Part shown: positions 1-9,004 of the stretch, piece by piece | Layout of the letters: each line of letters opens with the position of its first letter | Numbering within the stretch: position 1 is the first letter of the stretch | NCBI GenBank assembly: GCA_963721365.1 | Contig: CAVRJE010000017.1 | Location: 124,001-188,000 of the forward strand | Source of the DNA: CAIQPS01 sp963721365 | GTDB taxonomy: Bacteria; Actinomycetota; Thermoleophilia; RBG-16-64-13 | DNA: 64,000 nucleotides | Direction: 5' to 3' | The notes under the pieces: model-generated | What the model was told of the DNA's origin: nothing | Databases searched by the model: none | The model's input: only the letters and a program-made list of their open reading frames with translations | Made by a program: the position numbers and the translations under genes

Positions 1-301
1 CGGGGTGTACGAACCGCCGCGCGACGTCCTGAAAGCCATCCCCGGCGTGGAACTGGTGGAGATGGAGCGCACCAAGGAAGCAGCCTGGTGCTGCGGCGGC
101 GGCGGTGCCGTACCGCAGGCGTATCCGGACTTCAGCGCCTTCACCGCCAGCAAGAGACTGGACGAAGCTAAGACCACCGGCGCCGAGGCCATCGCCACGG
201 CTTGCTCGAGCTGCAACAGGATCCTGGGCAGTGCGACCGCGAGCGACGGTACCACCATGAAGGCCATCGACGTGCTCGAGTTGGTCGAGCAGGCGCTCTA
301 G
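1..301 (+). CDS. CCG-domain iron-sulfur oxidoreductase subunit, C-terminal part
   Basis: This is the 3' end of a gene that begins before the window; the reading frame is open to base 1. About 98 residues are visible. They carry the CCG motif (WCCGGGG) near residue 30 and a second cysteine pair (ACSSC) near residue 67. Both are typical of the CCG domain in HdrB/GlcF/LldE-type proteins, which hold an iron-sulfur cluster and pass electrons. The stop lies 10 bases before an FAD-linked oxidase whose ribosome site (gaggagg) overlaps the end of this gene, so the two are very probably cotranscribed as a GlcD/GlcF-like flavin plus iron-sulfur pair. The substrate is unknown. Confidence 0.8.
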   Translation, partial: GVYEPPRDVLKAIPGVELVEMERTKEAAWCCGGGGAVPQAYPDFSAFTASKRLDEAKTTGAEAIATACSSCNRILGSATASDGTTMKAIDVLELVEQAL

Positions 302-311
302 AGGAGGAACC

Positions 312-2033
312 ATGGCTCTCTCCAATGAAGCATACGAAGCCCTCCAGGCCATCGTCGGCGAGAAGAACGTCAGTCGTGACCCCGCCGTGCTCGACGGCTA
401 CGCCGTCGAGATGCTGGCCGAGCTGGTCCGCCCCAACTGCAGCCACTACATGCCCCGTGCCGTGGCCGTCGTCATGCCGGCGTCCACCGAAGAGGTGCAG
501 GCCATCGTGAAGGCGGCCAACAAGTACAACTTCGGCGTCAAGCCGCACGGCACCGGCTGGTACCACTGGGCGTCGCCCATGTACGACGATCGGGACACCG
601 TCCAGCTCGACATGCGGCGCATGAACAAGATCGAGATAGACGAGAAGAATGGCATCGCCATCGTCGAGCCGTACGTCATCCACGCCCAGTTGCACGCCGA
701 GGCCATCAAGCGCGGCTGGAGCTGCAACATCATCGGCGCCGGCTCGTCCTGCTCGGTGGTGGCGGCGGCATGCGCCTACTCCGGCATCGGGGCCGGCACT
801 ATGTGGATGGGCGGCAACGCGGAGAACGTGCTCGGCATGGAATGGGTGACCCTCAGCGGCGAGATCGTGCGCAACGGCTCGCTTGGCTCGGGTGACGGCT
901 GGTTCTGCAGCGAAGGCCCCGGTCCCAGCGTGCGCGGCATCATGCGCGGTACTCTCGGCAGCCGCGGTGGCATGGGCGTCTACACCAAGTGTGCCGTCCG
1001 TCTGGCTCATTGGCCCGGCTCCACCGACTGGCCGGTACAGGGCACCGTGCCGGCCTATCGCCTGCCCCTCGACAAGACGTTCCGGGCCTACACCGTGGCT
1101 GTCCCCACCTGGGACGCCTGGACCGACCTGTACTACAAGATCTACGACAACGAGATCGGCTATACGCTGCACCGGCAGTACAACCTGGCCGGTGAGAACC
1201 TCGCCCCGGCCTTCTGGCTCATGTACAACGACCACACCAAGCAACTGAGCGACCTCCCGGAGATGATCAACGCACCGGGCATGGCCGAGCTCACCGAGGA
1301 GATGCGCATCTCGCTCCAGATCGTCATGGCGGGGCGCTCCGAAGCCGACATCGAGCTCCAGGACAAGGTGCTCGACACGATCCTCCAGGAAGTGGGCGGC
1401 TGGAAGGTCGAGCGCTACTGCGAGAAAGACATGGCCGAGTTCACCAACATGTACATGAACCGGCTGGGTCACAAGGAGATCAACTACGTCTACGCCGGCA
1501 ACTACATCGGAAGCTGGATGCAGGCGGGCACTCCCGACTGGGTCAAGGGCTATGTCCCTGTGGCCGCGGCGGGCTACGAGCGTGACTACGCGAACGGCCT
1601 CCTCGTTCAGGCCGGTGGCGACTCCATGATGGGCACGGTCGGCGCCTACCCGGGCGGCGGCATCATGGGCCTCGAGCAGTTCGTCTCCTACGACGGCAAC
1701 GACATGGATTCCATGAAAGCCGCCTGGTACCACATGGACGACGCGGTGCATGACGCGGCCACCATCAAGTACCCACCCGGCAAGGAAGCCCTGTACATCG
1801 AGATGCGCTACACCGACGAGCAGGCATTTGACAAATGGGCCAACGCCAAGCAGCCCTGGACTTACGTGTTCCAGCGCAAGATCCGCGAGCGCTACGACCC
1901 CAACTACATCGGCGACCGGCAGTACAACTGGATCCCCGAGGAGTGGGAAACGGGCGAGAAGCACGCGAGTACGCCCATCATGCCGGGGCCGGGACGGTCG
2001 CAGCCGGCGCCTCCAGGCTACCCGACGGTGTGA
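312..2033 (+). CDS. FAD-linked oxidase (PCMH/GlcD-VAO superfamily)
   Basis: A 573-residue flavoprotein. The N-terminal third (about 45-230) reads as a PCMH-type FAD-binding fold: an AVVMPASTEEVQAIV strand-helix, a glycine-rich segment around residues 140-175 and a RGTLGSRGGMGVYTK stretch like the conserved GTLG motif of D-lactate and glycolate dehydrogenases. The C-terminal part fits the substrate-binding cap of the VAO/4-cresol dehydrogenase family. It follows the CCG iron-sulfur gene by 10 bases and has a gaggagg ribosome site, so it probably oxidises an alcohol, hydroxy acid or phenolic side chain and passes electrons to that partner. No signal peptide is visible, so it is likely cytoplasmic. 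The exact substrate cannot be read from the sequence. Confidence 0.8.
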   Translation: MALSNEAYEALQAIVGEKNVSRDPAVLDGYAVEMLAELVRPNCSHYMPRAVAVVMPASTEEVQAIVKAANKYNFGVKPHGTGWYHWASPMYDDRDTVQLDMRRMNKIEIDEKNGIAIVEPYVIHAQLHAEAIKRGWSCNIIGAGSSCSVVAAACAYSGIGAGTMWMGGNAENVLGMEWVTLSGEIVRNGSLGSGDGWFCSEGPGPSVRGIMRGTLGSRGGMGVYTKCAVRLAHWPGSTDWPVQGTVPAYRLPLDKTFRAYTVAVPTWDAWTDLYYKIYDNEIGYTLHRQYNLAGENLAPAFWLMYNDHTKQLSDLPEMINAPGMAELTEEMRISLQIVMAGRSEADIELQDKVLDTILQEVGGWKVERYCEKDMAEFTNMYMNRLGHKEINYVYAGNYIGSWMQAGTPDWVKGYVPVAAAGYERDYANGLLVQAGGDSMMGTVGAYPGGGIMGLEQFVSYDGNDMDSMKAAWYHMDDAVHDAATIKYPPGKEALYIEMRYTDEQAFDKWANAKQPWTYVFQRKIRERYDPNYIGDRQYNWIPEEWETGEKHASTPIMPGPGRSQPAPPGYPTV

Positions 2034-2048
2034 GTTGCCGCCCTGGGT

Positions 2049-3087
2049 CTACGCGAGTACGAAGGCCATGCCCTGCGTATAGAAGTGGTCGCCGGCTGCG
2101 TTCCGGCCGGTCATGGGCTCCGTCACCCGTACCTCTTGGGTCACCCGGACCAGCCCCGTAGCCTCGAGAGAGCGGACGATGTAGTCCCGCTCGCCGTCGA
2201 TGTTGGGATCGATGTGGTGGATGGGCATCGGGAACAGACGGCCGACTCCCACTCCCGCGTCGTATGAAGCAGTGGCCACCCACACTTGCTTGCCCTCGCA
2301 GGTGAAGTCGGTAAGCCACCAGCGGGCATGGTGTCTCCGGCGGGAAGACCCCCCCGGGGTTGGTCTGCTGGAACGCCACGTCGTGCAGCTTGCCTTCGAG
2401 GAAGCTGGGGAACACGGGAGCGCAGTGATAGGGCCGGTTGAGCACGCCGCGGCCGAAGGCGCGTACTGCCGTGCGTGGCGTTATCCGCTCGGCCGCGTGC
2501 CATCCCCCGGCGGCGAAGGCCTCGAGCAGTTCGCAGCCGTTGCCCAGAAAGATCAGACTCACCGGAGCCTGGGTAGCACCAGTCATCTTCGCCGAGAACC
2601 GGGGAAGCAGGCCCACGTGGTCGTGATGGATGGCCAGACCGGAGGCGCTGTCGAGAAGTGCCGGAAGGGACCGGTCCGCGGGTGTGACCTTCGTCCGAGC
2701 GTGAACCGGATCAGCCTGCGTCCCGATCATGAACTGTCCCACTGCCACACAGGATGCCCCGAACGTCAGAGCCGCCTTCATCACCCGAGTGCGAGGCTCT
2801 TTCCCCTCTTTGGTGATGGTTTCGTAGGCCCAGGTGAGGAATACGACCCAGGTCACGCTGACGGCCAGGGTGAGCATGAGAAGCGACTCTCGCCCCTCGG
2901 CGTCGCCGATGGCGCCGCGGAGCAGAGGGAGCACGGCCAACACCGCACCGAGAAGGCAGAGCCGGGCGAGCCACAGCGGCCAGCGCCGCGCAGCAGTCAA
3001 GTCGAGCGCGAGGTCAGTTGCTCGGGGCCGGTCTTCGAACCTATGTGAACGAGCCTCTGGGTGAGGCCGCGAGTATGTCTGTTGCAC
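2049..3087 (-). CDS. LssY C-terminal-domain membrane protein (frameshifted)
   Basis: Membrane-anchored protein with two or three predicted helices in the first 110 residues, followed by a domain resembling the LssY C-terminal family (segments LLDSASGLAIHHDHVGLLPR, HHARWWL, VWVATASYD, ITPRTAV). The GTG at 3087 is chosen because it has an aaggag ribosome site 4 bases upstream; an in-frame TTG at 3126 is also possible. The frame breaks near 2330: the last 78 or so residues (TASYDAGVGVGRL to MAFVLA) lie in another frame and end at the stop at 2049. One extra base would explain the break. It converges on the FAD oxidase gene. Function unknown; LssY-domain proteins often sit with PAP2 phosphatases, but none is present here. 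Confidence 0.6.
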
Positions 3088-3275
3088 GGTGCTCCTTGTC
3101 CGGGCACAGGATACTCTATCGAGCAAGAGAATGCCCGTTTTCGGCGACGGCCAACCCCACCCGCGGCCCTTGGGTCCGCCCGTCCCTGCTCACAGAGCGA
3201 TAGCATTTTCTGGTATACTCGTTTCGTTTTCTCGTATCTCTGCCCGGTATCTCATCCCCACAAGGAGCGCTGAAG

Positions 3276-4082
3276 ATGTCGAACGTCACCATTGATCCCG
3301 CCAGCGGGCTTCAGATGGTCGAGTTGAGCCACGTCTGGGGCCACGGGGCTCCGTCCTATCCCGGCCAGACCGACGTCAAGATGCACCGTGCTGTCAAGCA
3401 CGCCCAGCACGGGGTCCTCGCCTGGCGCATCACCACGGTGATGCACACGGGGACCCACATGAACGCTCCCCTTCATCTCATCCAAAAAGGCGCCGACCTC
3501 GCGGCCGTATCGCCTGATCGTCTGTTCGGCAACGGCTGCGTTCTCGACGTTCCGAAGACGCCGTGGGAAGTGATCACGGCCGCCGACCTCCAGAACGCCA
3601 AGCCGGGCGTCAAGGAGGGCGACATCGTGGTCATCGTCACCGGCTGGCATCACAAGTACTCTGACGCCCTGGAGTACTACGGCGAAGCGCCGGGCCTCTC
3701 CAAGGAAGCGGCCGAGTGGCTCGTCTCGATGAAGCCGAAGATGGTGGCCATCGACACCCCGTTCATCGACCATCCCATGGCGACTTCCATGGCCGGCCAC
3801 CGCGGCGGCCCGCAGATGAAGCGTCTGACCGGTGAATACGTGAAGGCGACCGGTCTCGATCCCAAGAAGGAGCACCCCGAGTGGAACATCGCCGGGCGGA
3901 CCATCCTGGGCGCCGGCATCCCGATCATCGAGCAGGTGGGCGGCGACGTGGACGTCCTCAAGGGCAAGCGGGCGACCTTGGCCGCTACCCCCTGGAAGTT
4001 CGAGCACGGGGACGCCTGCCAGGTCCGGATGGTCGGCATGATCGACCCGAGCGGCACCTGCCGCATCGAGCCCGGTAACTGA
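3276..4082 (+). CDS. Cyclase/kynurenine formamidase-family metal hydrolase
   Basis: A 268-residue protein of the cyclase family (PF04199: kynurenine formamidase, isatin hydrolase, polyketide cyclases). The metal-binding signature HTGTHMNAPLH lies near residues 50-62; the family normally reads HxGTHxDxPxH, so Asn replaces the usual Asp. A second conserved region (DTPFIDHPM) is near residue 162. It starts at an ATG with an aaggag site about 9 bases upstream, and tatact at 3214-3219 could serve as a -10. A paralogue follows 28 bases downstream and aligns along the whole length. The pair probably hydrolyses a cyclic amide, lactone or formyl-amide linked to the neighbouring oxidative genes; the substrate is unknown. 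Confidence 0.8.
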   Translation: MSNVTIDPASGLQMVELSHVWGHGAPSYPGQTDVKMHRAVKHAQHGVLAWRITTVMHTGTHMNAPLHLIQKGADLAAVSPDRLFGNGCVLDVPKTPWEVITAADLQNAKPGVKEGDIVVIVTGWHHKYSDALEYYGEAPGLSKEAAEWLVSMKPKMVAIDTPFIDHPMATSMAGHRGGPQMKRLTGEYVKATGLDPKKEHPEWNIAGRTILGAGIPIIEQVGGDVDVLKGKRATLAATPWKFEHGDACQVRMVGMIDPSGTCRIEPGN

Positions 4083-4110
4083 TCACCCGCGGAGCCGAAA
4101 GGAACCAGCC

Positions 4111-4894
4111 ATGAGCCTCAAGATATATGACCTCACCCACACGTTCACGCAGTTCATGCCCGAGTGGCCCTCGACCCCGAGCGTGAATGTGTCCATCGAC
4201 AAGTTCCACGCCAAGGACGGCGTCTACCAGGTGCAGTGGGAAGGCATCATGCACCGCTGCACCCACATGGACGCGCCGCTGCACGTGACCGAGAACACCC
4301 CCACCATCGGCGACTATCCGCTGTGGCGTCTGTTCGGCACCGGGGTCTGCGTGTCGATCCCCAAGGAGAAGTGGGGCGTCATCACCCCCGAGGACCTGGA
4401 GAACGCTACGCCCAAGATCCAGGAAGGCGACATCGTCGTCATCAACACCGGCTTCCACCACCAGTGGGCCGACACCGACGAGTACTTCGCCTACGGCCGC
4501 GGCATCTACCAGGAAGGCGCGCAGTGGCTGGTGGACAAGAAGGTCAAGATGGTGGCCTACGGCTGCCAGGCCAACGACCACCCCATCGCCACCAAACTGG
4601 TCAACCACGGGCTTGGCCCCACACACCCGCACCTCATAGAGGAGTGGAAAGAGAAGTACGGGCACGATCCTCTCGAGGACTTCCCCAACTGGGAATCCGC
4701 GCACAAGACGCTCATGGTCAAGGGCGGCATCCCCGGTATCGAGAACGCGGGCGGCGAGATGGACGAGGTCACGCGGCAAGCGCTGCACCTTCATGTGCTT
4801 CCCGTGGCGCTGGCCCGAAGGCGACGGCTGCATCGTCCGCCTGCTGGCCATCACCGACCCGGATCAGACCTTCCGGTTCGAGACGGGCGAGTAG
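4111..4894 (+). CDS. Cyclase-family metal hydrolase, second copy (frameshifted)
   Basis: Paralogue of the preceding gene with the intact metal motif (HRCTHMDAPLH near residues 50-61), including the Asp that the first copy lacks. The open frame runs past the natural end, but comparison with the first copy shows that the real C-terminus (GKRCTFMCFPWRWPEGDG to FETGE) lies in another frame from about 4773 and stops at 4894. One extra base near 4773 accounts for this. The product would be about 261 residues. The ribosome site is gaaagga. An intrinsic terminator follows 41 bases after the stop. Because the first copy has lost a ligand, the two may act as a heteromer or on different substrates; that is inference. 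Confidence 0.78.
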
Positions 4895-4935
4895 AGTCTT
4901 CGGGCGGCCCGCCGCGGACGCCTGACACGGCCGAC

Positions 4936-4971
4936 AAAAAGGGCCGGGGGTTTCGACCCCCGGCCCTTTTT
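4936..4971. terminator. Bidirectional intrinsic terminator
   Basis: A perfect 15-bp stem (aaaaagggccggggg paired with cccccggccctttttt minus one t) around a six-base loop. A-tract and T-tract flank both sides, so it can end the cyclase operon from the left and the parvulin lipoprotein gene, which runs toward it on the minus strand. Confidence 0.9.
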
Positions 4972-5049
4972 CACTCAGCTAGGCTTCCGCTAGGCGGGTG
5001 CTCGCCCTGCAGGGCGCCCCGCGCCCAGAGGGCGCCGCTCCGCGCCTGC

Positions 5050-6319
5050 TTACGGTTTGGCCGTCGTAGTGGTCGGCGCGGCCGTGGTGATGGTCGCCCC
5101 GGCAGTAGTCGTCGTCTGCGCGGACGGGGCTACGGTCGTCGTGGTATCGCCGGCGCCACTGGTGGTCGGGGTGGGAGCCGCGGTCGTCGTGGTGCTCGGC
5201 GTCCAGTCGCTGGCGTAGATCACGCCTGCCGCCGCCTTCTGCTTTTCGATCCAAGCTGCGCCAGGCCTCGCTCTTCTTCGCGCTGACCAGGGAGCTCTTG
5301 ATCTCTTCCTTGACTTCGTCGAGGGTGTACTGCTTGGCCTCGTTGATGCCCGTGACCTGGATGACGTGGTAGCCGTAGGCGGTCTTGACCGGCTGGGATA
5401 TCTCGTCCTTCTTGAGGGAGAACACGGCGTCTTCGAACTCTTTCACCATCTCGCCTTTGGAAATGGTGCCGAGATCGCCGCCCTTTTCCTTGGAGCCCGG
5501 GTCGTCGGAGTACTTGGCCGCTTCAGCCGTCCAGTCGGCGCCCGCGACGAGGTCGGCCCGCACCTTGTTGGCGGTCTCGAGAGCCGCGTTCCAGTCGGCG
5601 TCGGTGGGCAGAGCCGTGGTGGTCGTCGAGGAGGAGGCGGTGGGCCGGTCGTCGAGCCGGCGGTGGTCGAGGAGCCGGCCGTGGTCGACGTGGTCGAGCT
5701 GGTCGACGTCGTCGAAGTCGTGCCGTCGACCCGGCCCGGGTCGGGGGCGATCAGGATGTGCCGCGCCGTGCGCGTCTCGTCGACGAAGTACTCGGTCTTG
5801 TGAGCGTCGTAGTAGGCCTGGATGTCGGTATCCGGGACTGTGGCTGACGTCCTTGGTCACTTCGTCATAGACCTTCTGGAGCAGCATTGATTCCTTGTAG
5901 CTCTGCTTGAGCTGTTCCATGGTCATGCCCTGCTGCTTGAGGGCGTCGTCGAACTTCGCCTGATCTCCGGCAAAGGACTGTTGGAGGATAGAGTCGATCT
6001 CCTTCTGGACCTCCTCGTCGGTGACCGCGAGCTTCAGCTCTTCCGCCTTCTGGCTGGCCATCTCGTAGGTGACCATGTACTCGAGGACATCCTGCTGGAA
6101 CGCCTTGTACGTGTCAGGATCGGTGCTCTTGTCCGGGATCTGACCCGCGTACTGGGCCTCGAAATCGGCGACCTTCTGGTCGAACGCTTTCTGCGTGATG
6201 ACGTTGTCGCCGACCTTGGCTACGGCGCTCTTCGGCAGATCGCCGCCGCAGCCCGCTACCAGGCCGACCGTTCCAGCCAGCAGCAGCACCACGAGGACGG
6301 CCAGGATTCTCTTGGTCAC
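5050..6319 (-). CDS. Parvulin-type peptidyl-prolyl isomerase lipoprotein (PrsA/SurA-like, three frameshifts)
   Basis: Extracytoplasmic foldase. The GTG at 6319, with a gtgagg site upstream, gives a lipoprotein signal with lipobox LVAGC. Next come a SurA-N-like helical region (about 25-180) and a parvulin domain that begins TRTARHILIAPD and resumes at DADWNAALETANK, ending GYHVIQVTGI. A Ser/Thr-rich insert of roughly 45 residues splits the parvulin domain, and the C-terminus is a long Thr/Ala/Pro tail ending TTTTAKP. The frame breaks near 5842, near 5635 and near 5255; stitching the frames gives one continuous protein ending at 5050. It probably folds exported proteins at the outer face of the membrane. 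It stands alone, between two terminator or promoter regions. Confidence 0.75.
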
Positions 6320-6634
6320 AGAAACCTCACTTGATGGTTCTTTCCGTAGACGGCGCGGGAGAGTATAGCTTGATTCGCATAAGGAATCCGTTAGAAACGC
6401 GCGCATGCGGGAGAAACGCAGGGTGCGCTCGCTGCCAGCGCGGCGATGAAGCCTCCCCGCGAGCGCTCCCCGCGTCGCCGGCAAGGACCCGTTCCGGTCG
6501 CGCCGGAACTGCTCATGCGGAGCGGAGCGAGCGCTTACTTACTGGACTCCCGCCCGGGCTGTCAAGGTGCTACGATGGTGCGGTGGGCCGTGCCGTTTCG
6601 GCCCTTTCCAGGGAGTATCTGCTGAGGAGGGGAT
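6320..6634. other. Divergent intergenic region between parvulin gene and LivJ-type binding protein gene
   Basis: No gene is visible in these 315 bases. On the minus strand tatact at 6367-6362 is a good -10 for the parvulin gene. On the plus strand tacgat at 6571-6576 could be a -10 for the binding-protein gene, but no convincing -35 lies at the right distance. A ggagggg ribosome site precedes the ATG at 6635. Confidence 0.4.
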
Positions 6635-8063
6635 ATGGAAGACAAGTCTGTAAGCCGTCGTGATTTCCTCAAGATCGCCGGCGTCGCCGGCGCTGCCGTC
6701 GGCCTAAGCGCGGGTCTCGGCGGGCTGGTAGCAGCCTGCGGTGGCACCGAGGAGACCTCCACGACCGCCACGGCGCAAGCAACCACCACAACCACGGTAG
6801 CCGGCCCCACCACGACTGCCGCCCCGACGACCACCGTCAGCGCGGGCCCCGAAGCCGGCCGCGACATCATTCTGGGTCTGGTCTCACCCAGCACCGGCCC
6901 GCTGGCCAACTTCGCCAAGGCCGACGACTGGTGGGTCGATTTCGGCATGAAGGCGCTCCCGGACGGCATCGTCGGTGGCGATGGCAAGCAGCACAAGCTC
7001 GTCATCAAGCGGGCCGACAGCCAGTCCGACCCCATGCGGGCGGCGCAGGTGGCCGGCGACCTCATCAACAACGACAAACTCGATCTGATGATGGCCTCCG
7101 GCACCCCGGACACCGCCAACCCCGTCGCCGATCAGTGCGAGTCCTACGGGATGCCGTCGATCTCGAACTTCGTGCCCTGGCAGCCGTTTATCTTCGGCCG
7201 CGGTGCCACCCCCGACAAGCCGTTCAAGTGGACCTATGCTCAGGCGCTGGGCTTGGAACAGATCGTGGCCAACTTCATCGCCATGTGGGATCAAGTCTCC
7301 ACCAACAAGAAGGTCGGGATTCATCTTCGCCAACGATGCCGACGGCCAGGCCTGGACCGACATGAAGACCGGACTTCCGCCGGCGGTGGAGGCGGCGGGG
7401 TATACGTACTACCTCACCGACCTGTACACGGTGCCCACGGAGGACTTCACCAAGTACATCTCCGACTTCAAGAAGAACGGCTGCGAGATCTGCTGCGGCA
7501 CCATCACCACCCCGGACTTCACCAACTTCTGGAAGCAGTCGGTCCAGCAGGGGTACAACCCCAAAGTCCTGACGGTCGGGAAAGCCCTTCTCTTCCCGCA
7601 GACACTCGAGGCTATCGGTTCGATCGCCTACAACTCCACGGTCGAGGGCGTGTGGAATCCCTCCTGGTCGTTCAAGGATTCCATCACCGGCATGACCTGC
7701 CAGCAGTTGGCCGAGGACTACATGGCCAAGACCGGCGAGCAATGGACCGCCGCCATCGGCCAGTATGCCAAGTTCGAATGGGCCGTGGACGTCTTCAAGC
7801 GGGTCACCAACCTCGACGACAAAGAGGACATCATCGGCAAGGTGAAGACGACCAAGATGGACACCTGCGTCGGGCCCATGGACTTCACTGCCCCCATCGC
7901 CATGGGGACCAGGCACCCGGTGGAGAACATCTACGAGCCGCCCATCGGCGGCGCGCAATGGGTCAAGGGCACGAAGTTCCCCTTCGAGCCCGTGATGGTC
8001 AGCAACGCCACCAGCCCGGATCTCCAGGTGACGGCCAAAGTGCAGCCCATGCAGTACGCCTGA
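6635..8063 (+). CDS. Tat-exported branched-chain-amino-acid-type ABC substrate-binding lipoprotein (frameshifted)
   Basis: Periplasmic-binding-fold type 1 (LivJ/HAAT) protein of about 475 residues. It starts with a twin-arginine signal (SRRDFLKIAG) that ends in a lipobox (VAAC), followed by a 40-residue Thr/Ala linker. The mature domain begins RDIILGLVSPSTGPLA and includes the FIFANDADGQ strand. The frame breaks at about 7319, where an extra a after ggg separates KKVG from FIFAND; the second frame runs to the stop at 8063. No permease or ATPase gene is adjacent, so the transporter must be encoded elsewhere, or the protein serves as a receptor. Ligands in this family include amino acids, aromatic acids and amides; an aromatic ligand would fit the neighbours, but that is inference. 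Confidence 0.82.
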
Positions 8064-8106
8064 TCTCAAGCGCCGCGCTTCGCGCGGCCGCGTTGGTGTA
8101 TTCGAA

Positions 8107-8148
8107 GAAGCAAAAGGAGCCCCGCCACGGCGGGGCTCCTTTTGCTTC
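8107..8148. terminator. Bidirectional intrinsic terminator
   Basis: An 18-bp perfect stem (gaagcaaaaggagccccg with its complement) and a six-base loop, with a T-run on one side and an A-run on the other. It separates the binding-protein gene from the convergent tetR gene. Confidence 0.88.
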
Positions 8149-8201
8149 TCGGTGAGGCGACCGGCCGGTCAAAGCGCCTGCCGGCTATCCTGTCCAGGCG
8201 A

Positions 8202-8853
8202 CTATCCGCAGACCACTTCCCCTCGGAGGTACAGGGTCAGCGCCGTCTTCAGTTCCCGATACAGCGTAGCGGTGTCGATGTCGTAGTACAGCTCGTGCTC
8301 GGGGCCGAACACCAGACGGCCGCGGATCACAGCCGCATACATCCCGTAGGCGACGCTGATCGCGAGGGCCGGATCCGGATGCCCTATCTCGTCACTGTGG
8401 ACGAGGAGGATCTGGCTGAAGGTCTCGCGCCTGTGCCGGTTCACCAGCTCGCCTCGAGCGCGCAGGACCGGGTCGGCCACCGACAGACTCATGAAACCCC
8501 GCGACAGCTCCCGCTCCCCGACCACGTTCCGGATCAACACGTCGACCGCTGCGTCGACCGCCTGTGCGAGCGTTGCACAGCGACCCGGCCTCCGCGATCA
8601 TCTGCTCGCGGATGCGGGGCTCCAGCCGGCTGTGGAAGCGGTCCTGTACGGCATGGAGGAGGGCGGTCTTGTCGGGGAAGCGGGCGTAGAAGGCGCCCAC
8701 CGAGAGCCCGATGCTGTTCACGACCGCGCTGATGGTCAACGCTTCGACCCCGTTGAGCCGGATCTGTTCCTCGGTCGCCTCCAGCAGTCGCTCGAGGGAC
8801 TCCCGGCTGCGCTGCTGTCGCGGCAGCTTGTAGGGCGTTAATTGCTGTTCCAT
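8202..8853 (-). CDS. TetR/AcrR-family transcriptional regulator (frameshifted)
   Basis: The N-terminal DNA-binding domain is clear (QRSRESLERLLEATEEQI, then GLSVGAFYARFPDKTALLHAV, about residues 13-65). After LCNA near 8570 the frame shifts; the remaining ligand-binding helices (AQAVDAAVDVLIRNVVGERE to LYLRGEVVCG) continue in another frame to the stop at 8202. One extra c explains the break. The total is about 216 residues. It is divergent from the aldehyde ferredoxin oxidoreductase operon and is the likely local repressor of that operon. A tatagt at 8865-8860 sits only six bases before the ATG, and no ribosome site is visible, so the mRNA may be leaderless. Confidence 0.8.
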
Positions 8854-9004
8854 GGCACCACTATACCGCCGACGGCCACCCGAAATGGCGGCCGGGGTCG
8901 GTTTCTATTGGGAACAAACACCCCCTTCTTCCCTGCGACTAGGACGCATGGTTGATATCCTTTCCCCAACAATTGAGTGAGTGCTTACAACCGGGGGACT
9001 TGAC

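Noticed and set aside
168..1964. 598-codon open frame on the minus strand opposite the FAD oxidase
   Set aside because: Frame opposite a well-supported gene in GC-rich DNA; the protein is His/Val/Asp-biased and shows no family motif.
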